A stretch of 64,000 nt of DNA. Source: Acrocarpospora phusangensis. GTDB taxonomy: Bacteria > Actinomycetota > Actinomycetes > Streptosporangiales > Streptosporangiaceae. The notes beneath the pieces are model-generated. The model was given only the letters and a program-made list of their open reading frames with translations. It did not search any database and was not told the DNA's origin. Each line of letters starts with the position of its first letter. The first letter of the stretch is position 1. Positions 49,739 to 57,863 of the stretch are shown here, one piece after another. The stretch covers positions 1 through 64,000 of the forward strand of contig NZ_BOOA01000006.1 of NCBI RefSeq assembly GCF_016862995.1, given 5' to 3'. A program made the position numbers and the translations under genes.

Positions 49739-51412
49739 CTACGAGACCGCCTGGGCGGCGGCGCGGCCGGCCTGGCGGCCGGAGAACAGGCAGCCGCCGA
49801 GGAAGGTGCCTTCGAGGGCGTTGTAGCCGTGCACGCCGCCGCCGCCGAATCCGGCCGCCTCGCCCGCCGCGTACAGGCCGCTGATGGGTTGGCCGCCGGT
49901 GCCGAGGACGCGGGAGTCGAGGTCGGTCTGGATGCCGCCGAGGCTCTTGCGGGTCAGGATGTGGAGCTTGACCCCGATCAGCGGGCCGGCCTGCGGGTCC
50001 AGGATGCGGTGCGGGGTGGCGGTGCGGCTCAGGCGGTCGCCGAGGAAGCGTCGTGAGTTGTGGATGCCCTGCACCTGCGCGTCCTTGCTGTACGGATTGT
50101 CGACCTGCAGGTCGCGGGCCACGATCTGGCGGCGCAGCTCGCCGACGTCGAGCAGTGGTTCGTCGGTCAGGCCGTTCATCTTCGCCACCAGGTCGTCCAG
50201 CGTGGCGGCGACGACGAAGTCCGCGCCGTGCCGTTTGAACGCCTCCACCGGAGCGGGCGCGCCCTTGCCGAAGATGCGGTTCCGCAGGACCGCCTTCCGG
50301 CTTCCGCTGGTGATGTCGGGGTTCTGCTCCGAGCCCGACAGCGCGAACTCCTTCTCGAGGATCTTCTGCGTGAGGACGAACCATGAGTGGTCGTATCCGG
50401 CGATGTCGGGGGTGGTGCGCAGATACTTGAGGGTGCCGAGGGTGTCGTAGCCGGGCAGGCACGCGTCCGGCAGGCGGCGGCCCAGCGCGTCGAACCACAT
50501 CGACGACGGCCCCGGCAGGATCCGGATCGCGTGCCCGGGCCAGACGGGGTCCCAGTTCCGCACCCCTTCGGTGTAGTGCCACATGCGGTCCCGGTTGACG
50601 ATCCGGGCGCCCGCCGCGGCGCTGATGGCCAGCATGCGCCCGTCCACGTGGGCCGGCACACCCGTGATCATGTTCTGCGGGGGCGTGCCCAGCCGCGGGG
50701 GCCAGTACTGGCGCACCAGGTCGTGATCGGCGCCGATCCCGCCGCTGGTGACGATGACCGCCTGCGCGGTCAGCTCGAAGGAGCCCGTGGTCTCGCGGTT
50801 GGAGGCCACGCCCCGCGGCGAGGGGTCGTCCTTCAGGACACTCCCCCGCACCCCCGTGACCGCGCCGTCCTGGACGATCAGTTCATCGACCTGGTGACGG
50901 TGGTAGAACCGCAGCAGCCCGGCGTCGGCCGCCCGCTCGGCGCTGCGCACGAACGGGCCCACCACGCCCGTTCCCGTGCCCCAGGCCACGTGGAAGCGGG
51001 GCACGGAGTTGCCGTGACCGTCGGCGCGCAGGGCGCCGCGCTCCGCCCAGCCGACCACCGGTGTCAGCTTGATGCCCCGCGCGTCTATCCAGGACCGCTT
51101 CTCGCCCGCGGCGAACTCGACGTACGCGCGGGCCCAGCGCACCGCCCAGCTGTCCTCGTCCTCCAGACGGTCGAACCCGGCACTCGCCTGCCAGTCGCTC
51201 CAGGCCAGCTCGAAGGAGTCCTTCACCCGCAGGCGGCGCTGCTCGGGCGAGTTCACGAGGAACAGCCCGCCGAACGACCAGTACGCCTGCCCGCCCAGGT
51301 TGGCGGCGCTCTCCTGATCCACCAGCGCCACCTTCCGGCCCTGGCTGGTCAGCTGCTCCGCCGCGACCAGTCCGGACAAGCCCGCACCCACGATGATGAC
51401 GTCCGCGTCCAT
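49739..51412 (-). CDS. FAD-binding dehydrogenase (fumarate reductase/KstD-like family)
   Basis: A 557-aa flavoenzyme starting at ATG 51412: 'DVIIVGAGLSGLVAAEQLTSQ' Rossmann, 'QAYWSFGGLFLVNSPEQRRL' loop, 'AVIVTSGGIGADHDLVRQYW' and a C-terminal 'RVLGTGGQPISGLYAAGEAAG' plus 'GGGGVHGYNALEGTFLGGCL', the flavin-binding end of the 3-ketosteroid dehydrogenase/FAD-binding dehydrogenase group. Same strand as the tartrate-type dehydrogenase and GntR genes, 73 nt downstream, so part of their operon. Likely oxidises a carbon-carbon bond of a catabolic intermediate. Confidence 0.88.
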   Translation of the reverse strand: MDADVIIVGAGLSGLVAAEQLTSQGRKVALVDQESAANLGGQAYWSFGGLFLVNSPEQRRLRVKDSFELAWSDWQASAGFDRLEDEDSWAVRWARAYVEFAAGEKRSWIDARGIKLTPVVGWAERGALRADGHGNSVPRFHVAWGTGTGVVGPFVRSAERAADAGLLRFYHRHQVDELIVQDGAVTGVRGSVLKDDPSPRGVASNRETTGSFELTAQAVIVTSGGIGADHDLVRQYWPPRLGTPPQNMITGVPAHVDGRMLAISAAAGARIVNRDRMWHYTEGVRNWDPVWPGHAIRILPGPSSMWFDALGRRLPDACLPGYDTLGTLKYLRTTPDIAGYDHSWFVLTQKILEKEFALSGSEQNPDITSGSRKAVLRNRIFGKGAPAPVEAFKRHGADFVVAATLDDLVAKMNGLTDEPLLDVGELRRQIVARDLQVDNPYSKDAQVQGIHNSRRFLGDRLSRTATPHRILDPQAGPLIGVKLHILTRKSLGGIQTDLDSRVLGTGGQPISGLYAAGEAAGFGGGGVHGYNALEGTFLGGCLFSGRQAGRAAAQAVS

Positions 51413-51485
51413 AGCGGTACTCCCTTGCTCAAGCACCCCGGTGAAGTGATCAGTCTGACAAACCTGGCGAAGCCGCTGAGCCGCG

Positions 51486-52583
51486 CTACCGCCGCCCGCC
51501 CTGCTTGACCCGGGCGGCGATCGCCTGCCCCAGTTCCTGAGTGCTGCCCCGTCCGTGGAGGTCGGGGGTGAGCGGGGCCTCGTCCGGGCCGGCCGCGAGG
51601 ACGTCCTCGATCGCGCCCAGCAGGTGTGCGCCGGCGTCGGGGTGCCCGAGGTGGTCGAGCAGCATCGAGGCGCACCAGATCTGCCCGATCGGGTTGGCGA
51701 TGCCACGGCCGGCGATGTCGGGTGCGGAGCCGTGGACGGGTTCGAAGAGACTCGGGTGGGTCCGGTCCGGGTTGATGTTCGCGCTCGGGGCGATGCCGAT
51801 CGTGCCGGTGCAGGCGGGGCCCAGGTCGGAGAGGATGTCGCCGAAGAGGTTACTGGCCACCACGACGTCGAACCGGTCCGGGTGCAGGACGAAGTTCGCC
51901 GCCAGCGCGTCGATGTGGCACTTGTCGTACGTGACCTCGGGGAACCGTTCCGCCATCGCCTCGGCCCGTTCGTCCCAGTACGGCATCGAGATCGAGATGC
52001 CGTTGCTCTTCGTCGCCGAGGTGAGGTGCCGGGCCGGGCGCCGTTCGGCGAGTTCGAACGCGTACCGCAGCACCCGGTCGACGCCCACGCGGGTCATCAC
52101 CGTCTCCTGCAGGACCGTCTCGCGCTCGGTGCCCTCGAAGATCCGGCCGCCGATGCTGGAGTACTCGCCCTCGGTGTTCTCCCGTACGACGACGAAGTCG
52201 ACGTCGCCGGGCTCGCGTCCCGCCAGGGGGCTGCGGACACCCGGCATCAGGCGGCAGGGACGCAGGTTGACGTACTGGTCGAACGTGCGCCGGAACTGCA
52301 GGAGGCTGCCCCACAGCGAGACGTGGTCGGGGACGACCGCCGGCCAGCCCACGGCCCCGAAGAAGATGGCGTCGTACGGGCGGAGGATCTCCTGCCAGTC
52401 GGGCGGCAGCATCGTCCCGTGGCGCTGCCAGTACGCGGCACTGGCGAAGCCGAAATGGTCGAATCGCAGGTCGAGACCGAACACGCCGGCGGTCGCCTCC
52501 AGCGCCGCGAGCCCTTGGGGGACGACCTCCGTCCCGATCCCGTCGCCGGGGATCACCGCGATCCGGTACGAGGGCGCCGTCAT
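51486..52583 (-). CDS. Isopropylmalate/tartrate/D-malate dehydrogenase family enzyme
   Basis: A 365-aa decarboxylating dehydrogenase: 'YRIAVIPGDGIGTEVVPQGL', 'DFVVVRENTEGEYSSIGGRI', substrate/metal-binding 'YDKCHIDALAANFVLHPDRF' and 'VVASNLFGDILSDLGPACTG', 'EPVHGSAPDIAGRGIANP'. The NTEGEYS loop and C-terminal 'YLHG'-like block match tartrate dehydrogenase/D-malate dehydrogenase (TtuC/DmlA) better than LeuB. It uses NAD+ and Mg/Mn to oxidise a 2-hydroxyacid. ATGA overlap with gntR. Confidence 0.92.
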   Translation of the reverse strand: MTAPSYRIAVIPGDGIGTEVVPQGLAALEATAGVFGLDLRFDHFGFASAAYWQRHGTMLPPDWQEILRPYDAIFFGAVGWPAVVPDHVSLWGSLLQFRRTFDQYVNLRPCRLMPGVRSPLAGREPGDVDFVVVRENTEGEYSSIGGRIFEGTERETVLQETVMTRVGVDRVLRYAFELAERRPARHLTSATKSNGISISMPYWDERAEAMAERFPEVTYDKCHIDALAANFVLHPDRFDVVVASNLFGDILSDLGPACTGTIGIAPSANINPDRTHPSLFEPVHGSAPDIAGRGIANPIGQIWCASMLLDHLGHPDAGAHLLGAIEDVLAAGPDEAPLTPDLHGRGSTQELGQAIAARVKQGGRR

Positions 52584-53278
52584 CGGTTCCCCCGCAGTGC
52601 CGCGAGCCCGCCCTGGGCGTCCTCGATGACCAGCCGTTCCGCGGTCGCCGAGTCGCCCTGCCGGAGGGCGCGCACGAGGGCGCGGTGACTGGCGTAGCGG
52701 TCCAGCCCGAACCGCTCGTCCTCGGCGATCTTCTCAAGGCGCAGGGCCCGGCGTTCGGGCCGGGAGAAGACCTGGGACTGTTCGAGGAGCCGGATCAGCA
52801 TCGGGTTGGCCGCGCACGCGTTCACCGCGTCGTTGAACTCCTGCATCCGGTCGAGCAGCGCGTCGATCTGCCGGTCGACGTTCTCGCCGTTCCGGTGCCT
52901 CGTGACGATGACGATGAGCAGGTCGTCGGCGGCGTCGAGGATCGCGTCGAGCACGTCCAGCTGCTCCGGTGCGGCGTTCCGGGCCGCGAACCGCGCCACC
53001 AGGCCCCGCAGACCGATCTCGACCTCGGCGAGGTCGTCGATGGCGCGCTCGGCGATGTCGGCCACGACGACCGTCCGGGGTCCCGTGCGCTGGATGAGCC
53101 CGTCGTGTTCGAGCCGGAGCAGTGCCTCGCGCACCGGCGTCGGGCTGACGCTGAGCTGCTCGGCCAGTCCTCGCTCGGTCACCTTCTGGCCGGGGCGCAG
53201 CGTGCCGGTCCCGATCGCCTCCCGGAGGGTCTGGTAGGCGAGATCGGCCCGGGTCTCCGTCGTCGGCTTGACCATCAT
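52580..53278 (-). CDS. GntR-family (FadR/FCD subfamily) transcriptional regulator
   Basis: A 232-aa regulator. N-terminal winged helix 'LRPGQKVTERGLAEQLSVSPTPVREALLRL'-type (the TPVREAL helix is diagnostic), then an all-alpha FCD ligand domain with metal-binding-like residues. It starts at ATG 53278 (or 53275) facing the MFS gene. It likely represses its own operon and the divergent transporter operon, and is released by a catabolic acid. Confidence 0.92.
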   Translation of the reverse strand: MMVKPTTETRADLAYQTLREAIGTGTLRPGQKVTERGLAEQLSVSPTPVREALLRLEHDGLIQRTGPRTVVVADIAERAIDDLAEVEIGLRGLVARFAARNAAPEQLDVLDAILDAADDLLIVIVTRHRNGENVDRQIDALLDRMQEFNDAVNACAANPMLIRLLEQSQVFSRPERRALRLEKIAEDERFGLDRYASHRALVRALRQGDSATAERLVIEDAQGGLAALRGNR

Positions 53279-53322
53279 GCGATCACGATAACAGCTGCGA
53301 TGGCGTAGTTGGATGCTATGTG

Positions 53323-53350
53323 TTGACATTTTTGCTATGGCAATTACTGT
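53323..53350 (+). promoter_or_regulatory. Sigma70-type promoter of the MFS/AtuA operon
   Basis: TTGACA (53323-53328), 16-nt spacer, TACTGT (53345-53350, a TANNNT match), about 27 nt before the MFS ATG. AT-rich spacer in GC-rich DNA. Confidence 0.6.
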
Positions 53351-53363
53351 GACTGCTGTCACA
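53348..53363. promoter_or_regulatory. Probable GntR operator
   Basis: TGTGAC-TGCT-GTCACA, a perfect 16-bp inverted repeat just downstream of the -10, ahead of the AGGAGGA SD of the MFS gene. A direct repeat of GCTATG lies 20-35 nt upstream and may also contribute. Confidence 0.6.
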
Positions 53364-53376
53364 CGAGGAGGACGCC

Positions 53377-54669
53377 ATGGCCAGCGCGACGCGAGCCGAC
53401 AGCCGTTCGGCCGGCACCGGGAGGATCACGTTCTACGTGGCCCTGGCGGTGTTCGCCCAGGAGTCGACCTGGAACTTCTACGACAACCGGGTGCCCGAAC
53501 TGCTGCGGGACCACGTCGCCAGCGCCGCCGTGATCGGCCTGCTCATGGGCATGGACAACCTCCTGGGGATCTTCATCCAGCCGTACATGGGGAACCGGTC
53601 GGACAACACCCGGACCGCGTGGGGGCGCCGGATCCCGTACCTGGCGGTCATGATGCCGGTGGGCGCCGCGCTGTTCCTGCTCATCCCGCACGCGACGTCA
53701 CTGGCCTGGCTGATCCTGGTTCTCTTCCTGTACGCGCTGGTGATGAACAGCTTCAGGCCCGTCAGCGAATCGCTCATGCCCGACTTCATCGAGCCCGCGC
53801 GCCGGAGCCGGGCGAACGCCGTCGTGAAGATCGCCTCAGCGCTGACCACCATCGTGGCCGCGCTGGTCAGCCTGCTGCTGGTCGACGACCACCCGAAGCT
53901 GGCCTTCGCCGTTCCCGCCGGCCTCATGCTGGTGGCGGCGGCGGTGCTCGTCTGGCGCGTACGGGACAGCCGTTCACCGGCCTACCAGGCCGCCCTCGCG
54001 GAGGACGAGGCAGCGGCGGCGTCCGGGTCGCGCGGCCCGGACGTCAAGGTCAGGATAAGGACCATCGTCGGTGACCTGGTGCTCGATCCCGACCGGAGCC
54101 GGCTGCTGCTGATCGTCGCCGTCTTCGTCTTCGCGGGAGCGTGGTTCGCCTCGCGTTCGCTGATGACCCCGTACGGCGTGCAGGTCCTCGGCCTGTCCGA
54201 CGGCGACGCGGGCGGGCTGACGCTGCCGAGCGGGATCGCCTTCATCCTCGCCGCCTTACCGGCCGCGTTGTTCGCCGAGCGTTTCGGGCGGCTGCGGGTC
54301 ATGGCCGCCGGGATGACGGTCTTCGGCGCGGGCGCGCTCCTCGGGGCCGTCGTCCCGACCCCGGCGGTCACCGTCGTGGCGTTGTGCCTCGCGGCGGCCG
54401 GCGCCGCCGGGTTCGTGATCAACGCGGTCGTCGTGCTGTGGAACCTGGCTCCGTCGAGCCGCGTCCTGGGGACTTACACCGGTCTGTACACGGTCGGATG
54501 GGCCGGCGGAGGGTTCGCCGGGCCCGCCGTCGTCGGCCTGGCGGTCGACATCACGGGATGGCGTCTGATGCTCCTGCACATCACCGTGCTGACCGTCGTC
54601 GCCGTTCTGCTGGTCGTCCGGATCGACCGGCTCCGGCGCGCGAGCGCCTCCACGGAGGGCGTCCGGTGA
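53377..54669 (+). CDS. MFS transporter
   Basis: A 430-aa major-facilitator protein with 12 predicted helices. It has a clear MFS loop motif 'MGNRSDNTRTAWGRRIPYLA' (GxxxDxxxxxxGRR) between helices 2 and 3, typical of GPH/sugar-like or metabolite porters. AGGAGGA SD 5 nt before ATG 53377. Codon 294 is TTA (54256-54258), suggesting bldA-dependent synthesis. It starts the operon facing GntR; probably imports the acid substrate of the pathway. GTGA overlap with the next gene. Confidence 0.9.
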   Translation: MASATRADSRSAGTGRITFYVALAVFAQESTWNFYDNRVPELLRDHVASAAVIGLLMGMDNLLGIFIQPYMGNRSDNTRTAWGRRIPYLAVMMPVGAALFLLIPHATSLAWLILVLFLYALVMNSFRPVSESLMPDFIEPARRSRANAVVKIASALTTIVAALVSLLLVDDHPKLAFAVPAGLMLVAAAVLVWRVRDSRSPAYQAALAEDEAAAASGSRGPDVKVRIRTIVGDLVLDPDRSRLLLIVAVFVFAGAWFASRSLMTPYGVQVLGLSDGDAGGLTLPSGIAFILAALPAALFAERFGRLRVMAAGMTVFGAGALLGAVVPTPAVTVVALCLAAAGAAGFVINAVVVLWNLAPSSRVLGTYTGLYTVGWAGGGFAGPAVVGLAVDITGWRLMLLHITVLTVVAVLLVVRIDRLRRASASTEGVR

Positions 54670-57059
54670 GTACCCCGCCCACCGTCCTCATCACCACCGA
54701 CTACCTGGTGCCCGGCGACGAGGTGGACGACCTCCTCCGCGACGCCGGCTTCACCACCCGGCACCGCCCGCTCCGGGGGACCCGCGAGCAGGACGAACTG
54801 ATCGCGATCCTGGACGGGTGCGAGGGCGCGCTGATCGCCAACGAGCCGATGACGGCCGAGGTGTTCGCGCGGGCCCCGGCCCTCCGTGCGGTGGTACGCA
54901 CCGGCGTGGGCTACGACTCCGTCGACGTCGCGGCCGCGACCCGCGCGGGCGTCTCGGTGAGCAATCTGCCCGGCGTCAACGCCAACGCCGTCGCCGAGTA
55001 CACGATGGCCCTGCTGCTGGCCCAGGCGCGCCGGCTGGTCCCGGTCGCCGCCGGTGTCCAGGCCGGCCGCTGGCCGCGCGAGGACGGTCACGAGCTTCGC
55101 GGCAGGACGCTCGGGCTCCTCGGGTACGGGGCCACGGCCCGGGCCGTGGTGCCGCTCGCCCAGGCCTTCGGGCTGTCCGTACGCTGCACGACCGGTGTGC
55201 CGGAGGGCCAACGCCACGACGCCTCCGTCCAGTTCGTGGACCTTGCCGAACTGCTGGCCACGGCGGACTTCCTCTCCCTGCACACGGCGCTCACCCCGGC
55301 CACCCGGCACCTGATCGACGCGTCCGCGCTCGCGCGGATGAAACCGACGGCGCACCTGATCAACACGGCCCGCGGCGCCCTCGTCGACGAGACGGCGCTG
55401 GCCGCCGCGGTACGCGCGGGCCGGCTCGCCGGAGCCGCCCTCGACGTCACCGGCACCGAACCGCTCCCGGCGGACAGTCCGCTGCGCGACGTCCCCGGCA
55501 TCACGGTCTACTCCCATCTGGCGGGGCAGACCGCGGAGGCCCGGCGCGCCGCCGGCCTCGAGGGCGCCCGTGAACTGGTGGCCGCCCTGCGGGGACGTCC
55601 CCGGTCCTCGCTCAACGCGCACACAATGATCACTAGCGAGATGAGGCCGACATTGACGAGTACGCCCGCGACCGAGGATCCCGTACCGGAGGAGACGGTC
55701 AGGGTCCTGGTTCCCAGCGGAATGCTCGGGGCGGGGTTCCCGCCGGAGACCATCGATCGGGGGATCGCGCTCGGGGCCGACGTGATCGCCGTCGACGGTG
55801 GTTCCACCGACTCAGGTCCGTACTATCTGGGCTCGGGGACGGCGAAGACGTCCGCCGCGGCCGTCGCCCGGGACCTGCGGATCCTGCTGCGGGCCTCGGC
55901 CGACGCCGGCATCCCGCTGATCGTCGGCTCGTGCGGCACGAGCGGCACCGACTCCGGCGTGGACTGGGTCGCCGGGATCGCCGGCGGAATCCTGCGGGAG
56001 GAGAACCTGGGCCTGAGGGTCGCCCGGATCTACAGCGAGCAGACGGCCGCCGCGCTAAAGGAGAGGCTCAACGAGGGGCGGGTCCACCCGCTGCCGCCGA
56101 TGGGCGACCTGGACGCCGCCACGCTGGACGACTGCACCCACATCGTCGGCATGATGGGCCATGAACCCATCGTGGCGGCCCTGGAGGCCGGAGCCCAGGT
56201 GGTGCTCGCGGGCCGGGCCACCGACACCGCCGTCGCCGCCGCGTACCCGCTGATGAAGGGCATGCCGGCGGGACCCACCTGGCACGCGTCCAAGATCATT
56301 GAATGTGGCGGGCAGTGCACCACCAATCCGCGCGCGGGCGGTGTCCTCGCCACCATCGACCAGGGCGGCTTCACCATCGAACCCCTGGACCCGGCCGCCG
56401 CGTGCACGACGACGTCGGTGGCGGCGCACATGCTCTACGAGACGGTCAACCCGTTCCAGATGCGCGAGCCGGCGGGCACGCTGATGGTCGCCGACGCGAC
56501 CTACACCGCGCTGGACGACCGCCGGGTACGCGTCGAAGGATCCCGCTTCGAACCCGCCGACCAGTACACGATCAAACTGGAAGGAGCCCGGATCACGGGC
56601 TACGAGACCATGTCCTTCACCGCCATCCGGGACCCGCACATCCTCCCCCGGATCGAGGAGTGGGTCGCGTTGATGCACGAGATCCTCGCCGGGCGCGTAC
56701 GGCAGACGCTGGACCTCGAACCCTCCGGCTACGCCGTGGACATCCGCCCGTACGGGTACAACGCCGTGCTGGGGAGCATCGATCCGGCGGCCGGGCCGCC
56801 CCGGGAGGTCGGTGTGATGATGCTGGTCAACGCCCCGGACCAGGCCACGGCCACCGCGATCGCCAAGATCGCGAATCCGCTGATGCTCCATCTCCCGACC
56901 CCCGACATGGACTATCTGCCGAGCCTGGCCTTCGCCACCTCACCGGCCGAGAGCGAGCGCGGTCCCGCCTACCAGTTCGTGCTCAACCACGTCGTGGACG
57001 CCGACGAGCCCACCGGCATGTTCCGCATCGAAATCCCCGAGGGTGACTCCCGTGACTGA
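54666..57059 (+). CDS. Fusion: D-2-hydroxyacid dehydrogenase (N) + AtuA/DUF1446 protein (C)
   Basis: One open frame of 797 aa. Residues ~1-320 form an NAD-dependent D-isomer 2-hydroxyacid dehydrogenase: 'VVRTGVGYDSVDVAAATRAG', NAD loop 'RGRTLGLLGYGATARAVVPL' (GxGxxA), 'NTARGALVDETAL' with catalytic Arg, and His in 'TVYSHLAGQTAEA'. Residues ~345-797 form an acyclic-terpene-utilisation AtuA (DUF1446) domain: 'VRVLVPSGMLGAGFPPETID', 'IVGSCGTSGTDSGVDWVAGI'. The two are usually separate adjacent genes. In-frame ATGs at 55626 and 55641 could start AtuA separately, and a TGA lies one frame off at the joint. Part of the hydroxyacid catabolic operon. Confidence 0.85.
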   Translation: MSTPPTVLITTDYLVPGDEVDDLLRDAGFTTRHRPLRGTREQDELIAILDGCEGALIANEPMTAEVFARAPALRAVVRTGVGYDSVDVAAATRAGVSVSNLPGVNANAVAEYTMALLLAQARRLVPVAAGVQAGRWPREDGHELRGRTLGLLGYGATARAVVPLAQAFGLSVRCTTGVPEGQRHDASVQFVDLAELLATADFLSLHTALTPATRHLIDASALARMKPTAHLINTARGALVDETALAAAVRAGRLAGAALDVTGTEPLPADSPLRDVPGITVYSHLAGQTAEARRAAGLEGARELVAALRGRPRSSLNAHTMITSEMRPTLTSTPATEDPVPEETVRVLVPSGMLGAGFPPETIDRGIALGADVIAVDGGSTDSGPYYLGSGTAKTSAAAVARDLRILLRASADAGIPLIVGSCGTSGTDSGVDWVAGIAGGILREENLGLRVARIYSEQTAAALKERLNEGRVHPLPPMGDLDAATLDDCTHIVGMMGHEPIVAALEAGAQVVLAGRATDTAVAAAYPLMKGMPAGPTWHASKIIECGGQCTTNPRAGGVLATIDQGGFTIEPLDPAAACTTTSVAAHMLYETVNPFQMREPAGTLMVADATYTALDDRRVRVEGSRFEPADQYTIKLEGARITGYETMSFTAIRDPHILPRIEEWVALMHEILAGRVRQTLDLEPSGYAVDIRPYGYNAVLGSIDPAAGPPREVGVMMLVNAPDQATATAIAKIANPLMLHLPTPDMDYLPSLAFATSPAESERGPAYQFVLNHVVDADEPTGMFRIEIPEGDSRD

Positions 57060-57375
57060 CGACCGCAGGCCCACGCTGGGCGAACTGGCCCTGGAGGTCC
57101 GTTCGAAGAACGCCGGCCCGTTCTGGGTCACCATGGAACTCTTCATGCGTACCGCGGAGGACTACGGGACCGTCGCCGACGAGGACTTCATCAACGAGCA
57201 GGTCATCGCGCGGCTGTACGACCTCGACCCGGCGGACATCCAGATCTTCCGCATCCCCGCCCTCAACGTCGTGAAGATCTCGTACCCCCGGCCGGTGGCG
57301 CAGGGCAGCCTGCGCGATCGGGACATCCACGCGGGCCAGCACCACGTTCCCTTGGCGGCGCTCGTACCCCCATGA
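57052..57375 (+). CDS. DUF4387 protein, partner of AtuA
   Basis: A 107-aa protein from GTG 57052 (GAGG ~9 nt upstream; GTG 57043 is too close to it). It has 'TLGELALEVRSKNAGPFWVT', 'LFMRTAEDYGTVADEDFINE' and the end 'VKISYPRPVAQGS', hallmarks of DUF4387. In acyclic terpene and related pathways it is always beside or fused to AtuA/DUF1446 and may form one enzyme with it. Overlaps the fusion gene by 8 nt. Confidence 0.88.
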   Translation: MTDDRRPTLGELALEVRSKNAGPFWVTMELFMRTAEDYGTVADEDFINEQVIARLYDLDPADIQIFRIPALNVVKISYPRPVAQGSLRDRDIHAGQHHVPLAALVPP

Positions 57376-57495
57376 TCTTGTCGGTGGCCAGTCCCGGTGT
57401 GGTGCCGTCCTGATCGTGGGACGACGGTGTGCGGGGGCGGCGGAATTGTCGGTGGGGTCCTCTAGCTTGTCGAGCGACGACGAGGAGGAGGTTCC

Positions 57496-57816
57496 GTGTT
57501 CCGTCAGGGAGACATTCTGATCATGCCGGTCGCCGCGGAGTCCGTGCCCGCGCATCGGCGGGCCGCGGCCCGGGACGGTCGTGGCCGGCTGGTGCTGGCG
57601 CTCGGCGAGGCGACGGGGCACGCGCACGCCGTCCCCGGGCCCGGCACGATGCTGCTGGACCGGGATGGCGAACATCCCGAGTTCCTGCACTTACCGGAGG
57701 GCGGGCGGCTGGTGCACGAGGAGCATTCCGCCATCACCCTCCCGAAGGGGTGGTTCCGGATCGTGCGTCAGTTCGAGTACGTGCCCGGCGAATACCGCAG
57801 ATTCGTGGCCGATTGA
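57496..57816 (+). CDS. Small conserved protein paired with DUF6745, 106 aa
   Basis: From GTG 57496 with GAGGAGGAGG upstream. It has 'FRQGDILIMPVAAESVPAHR', 'LVLALGEATGHAHAVPGPGT', 'LVHEEHSAITLPKGWFRIVR' and 'FEYVPGEYRRFVAD'. The repeated His in GHAHA and HEEHS suggest a small cupin-like metal fold, but this is inference. Codon 66 is TTA. This gene and the DUF6745 gene 47 nt downstream form a conserved actinobacterial pair. Confidence 0.75.
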   Translation: MFRQGDILIMPVAAESVPAHRRAAARDGRGRLVLALGEATGHAHAVPGPGTMLLDRDGEHPEFLHLPEGGRLVHEEHSAITLPKGWFRIVRQFEYVPGEYRRFVAD

Positions 57817-57863
57817 GACCGGTTCAGCGCTGACGCCCCAACCCCCCGACAAGCCAGGAAATC

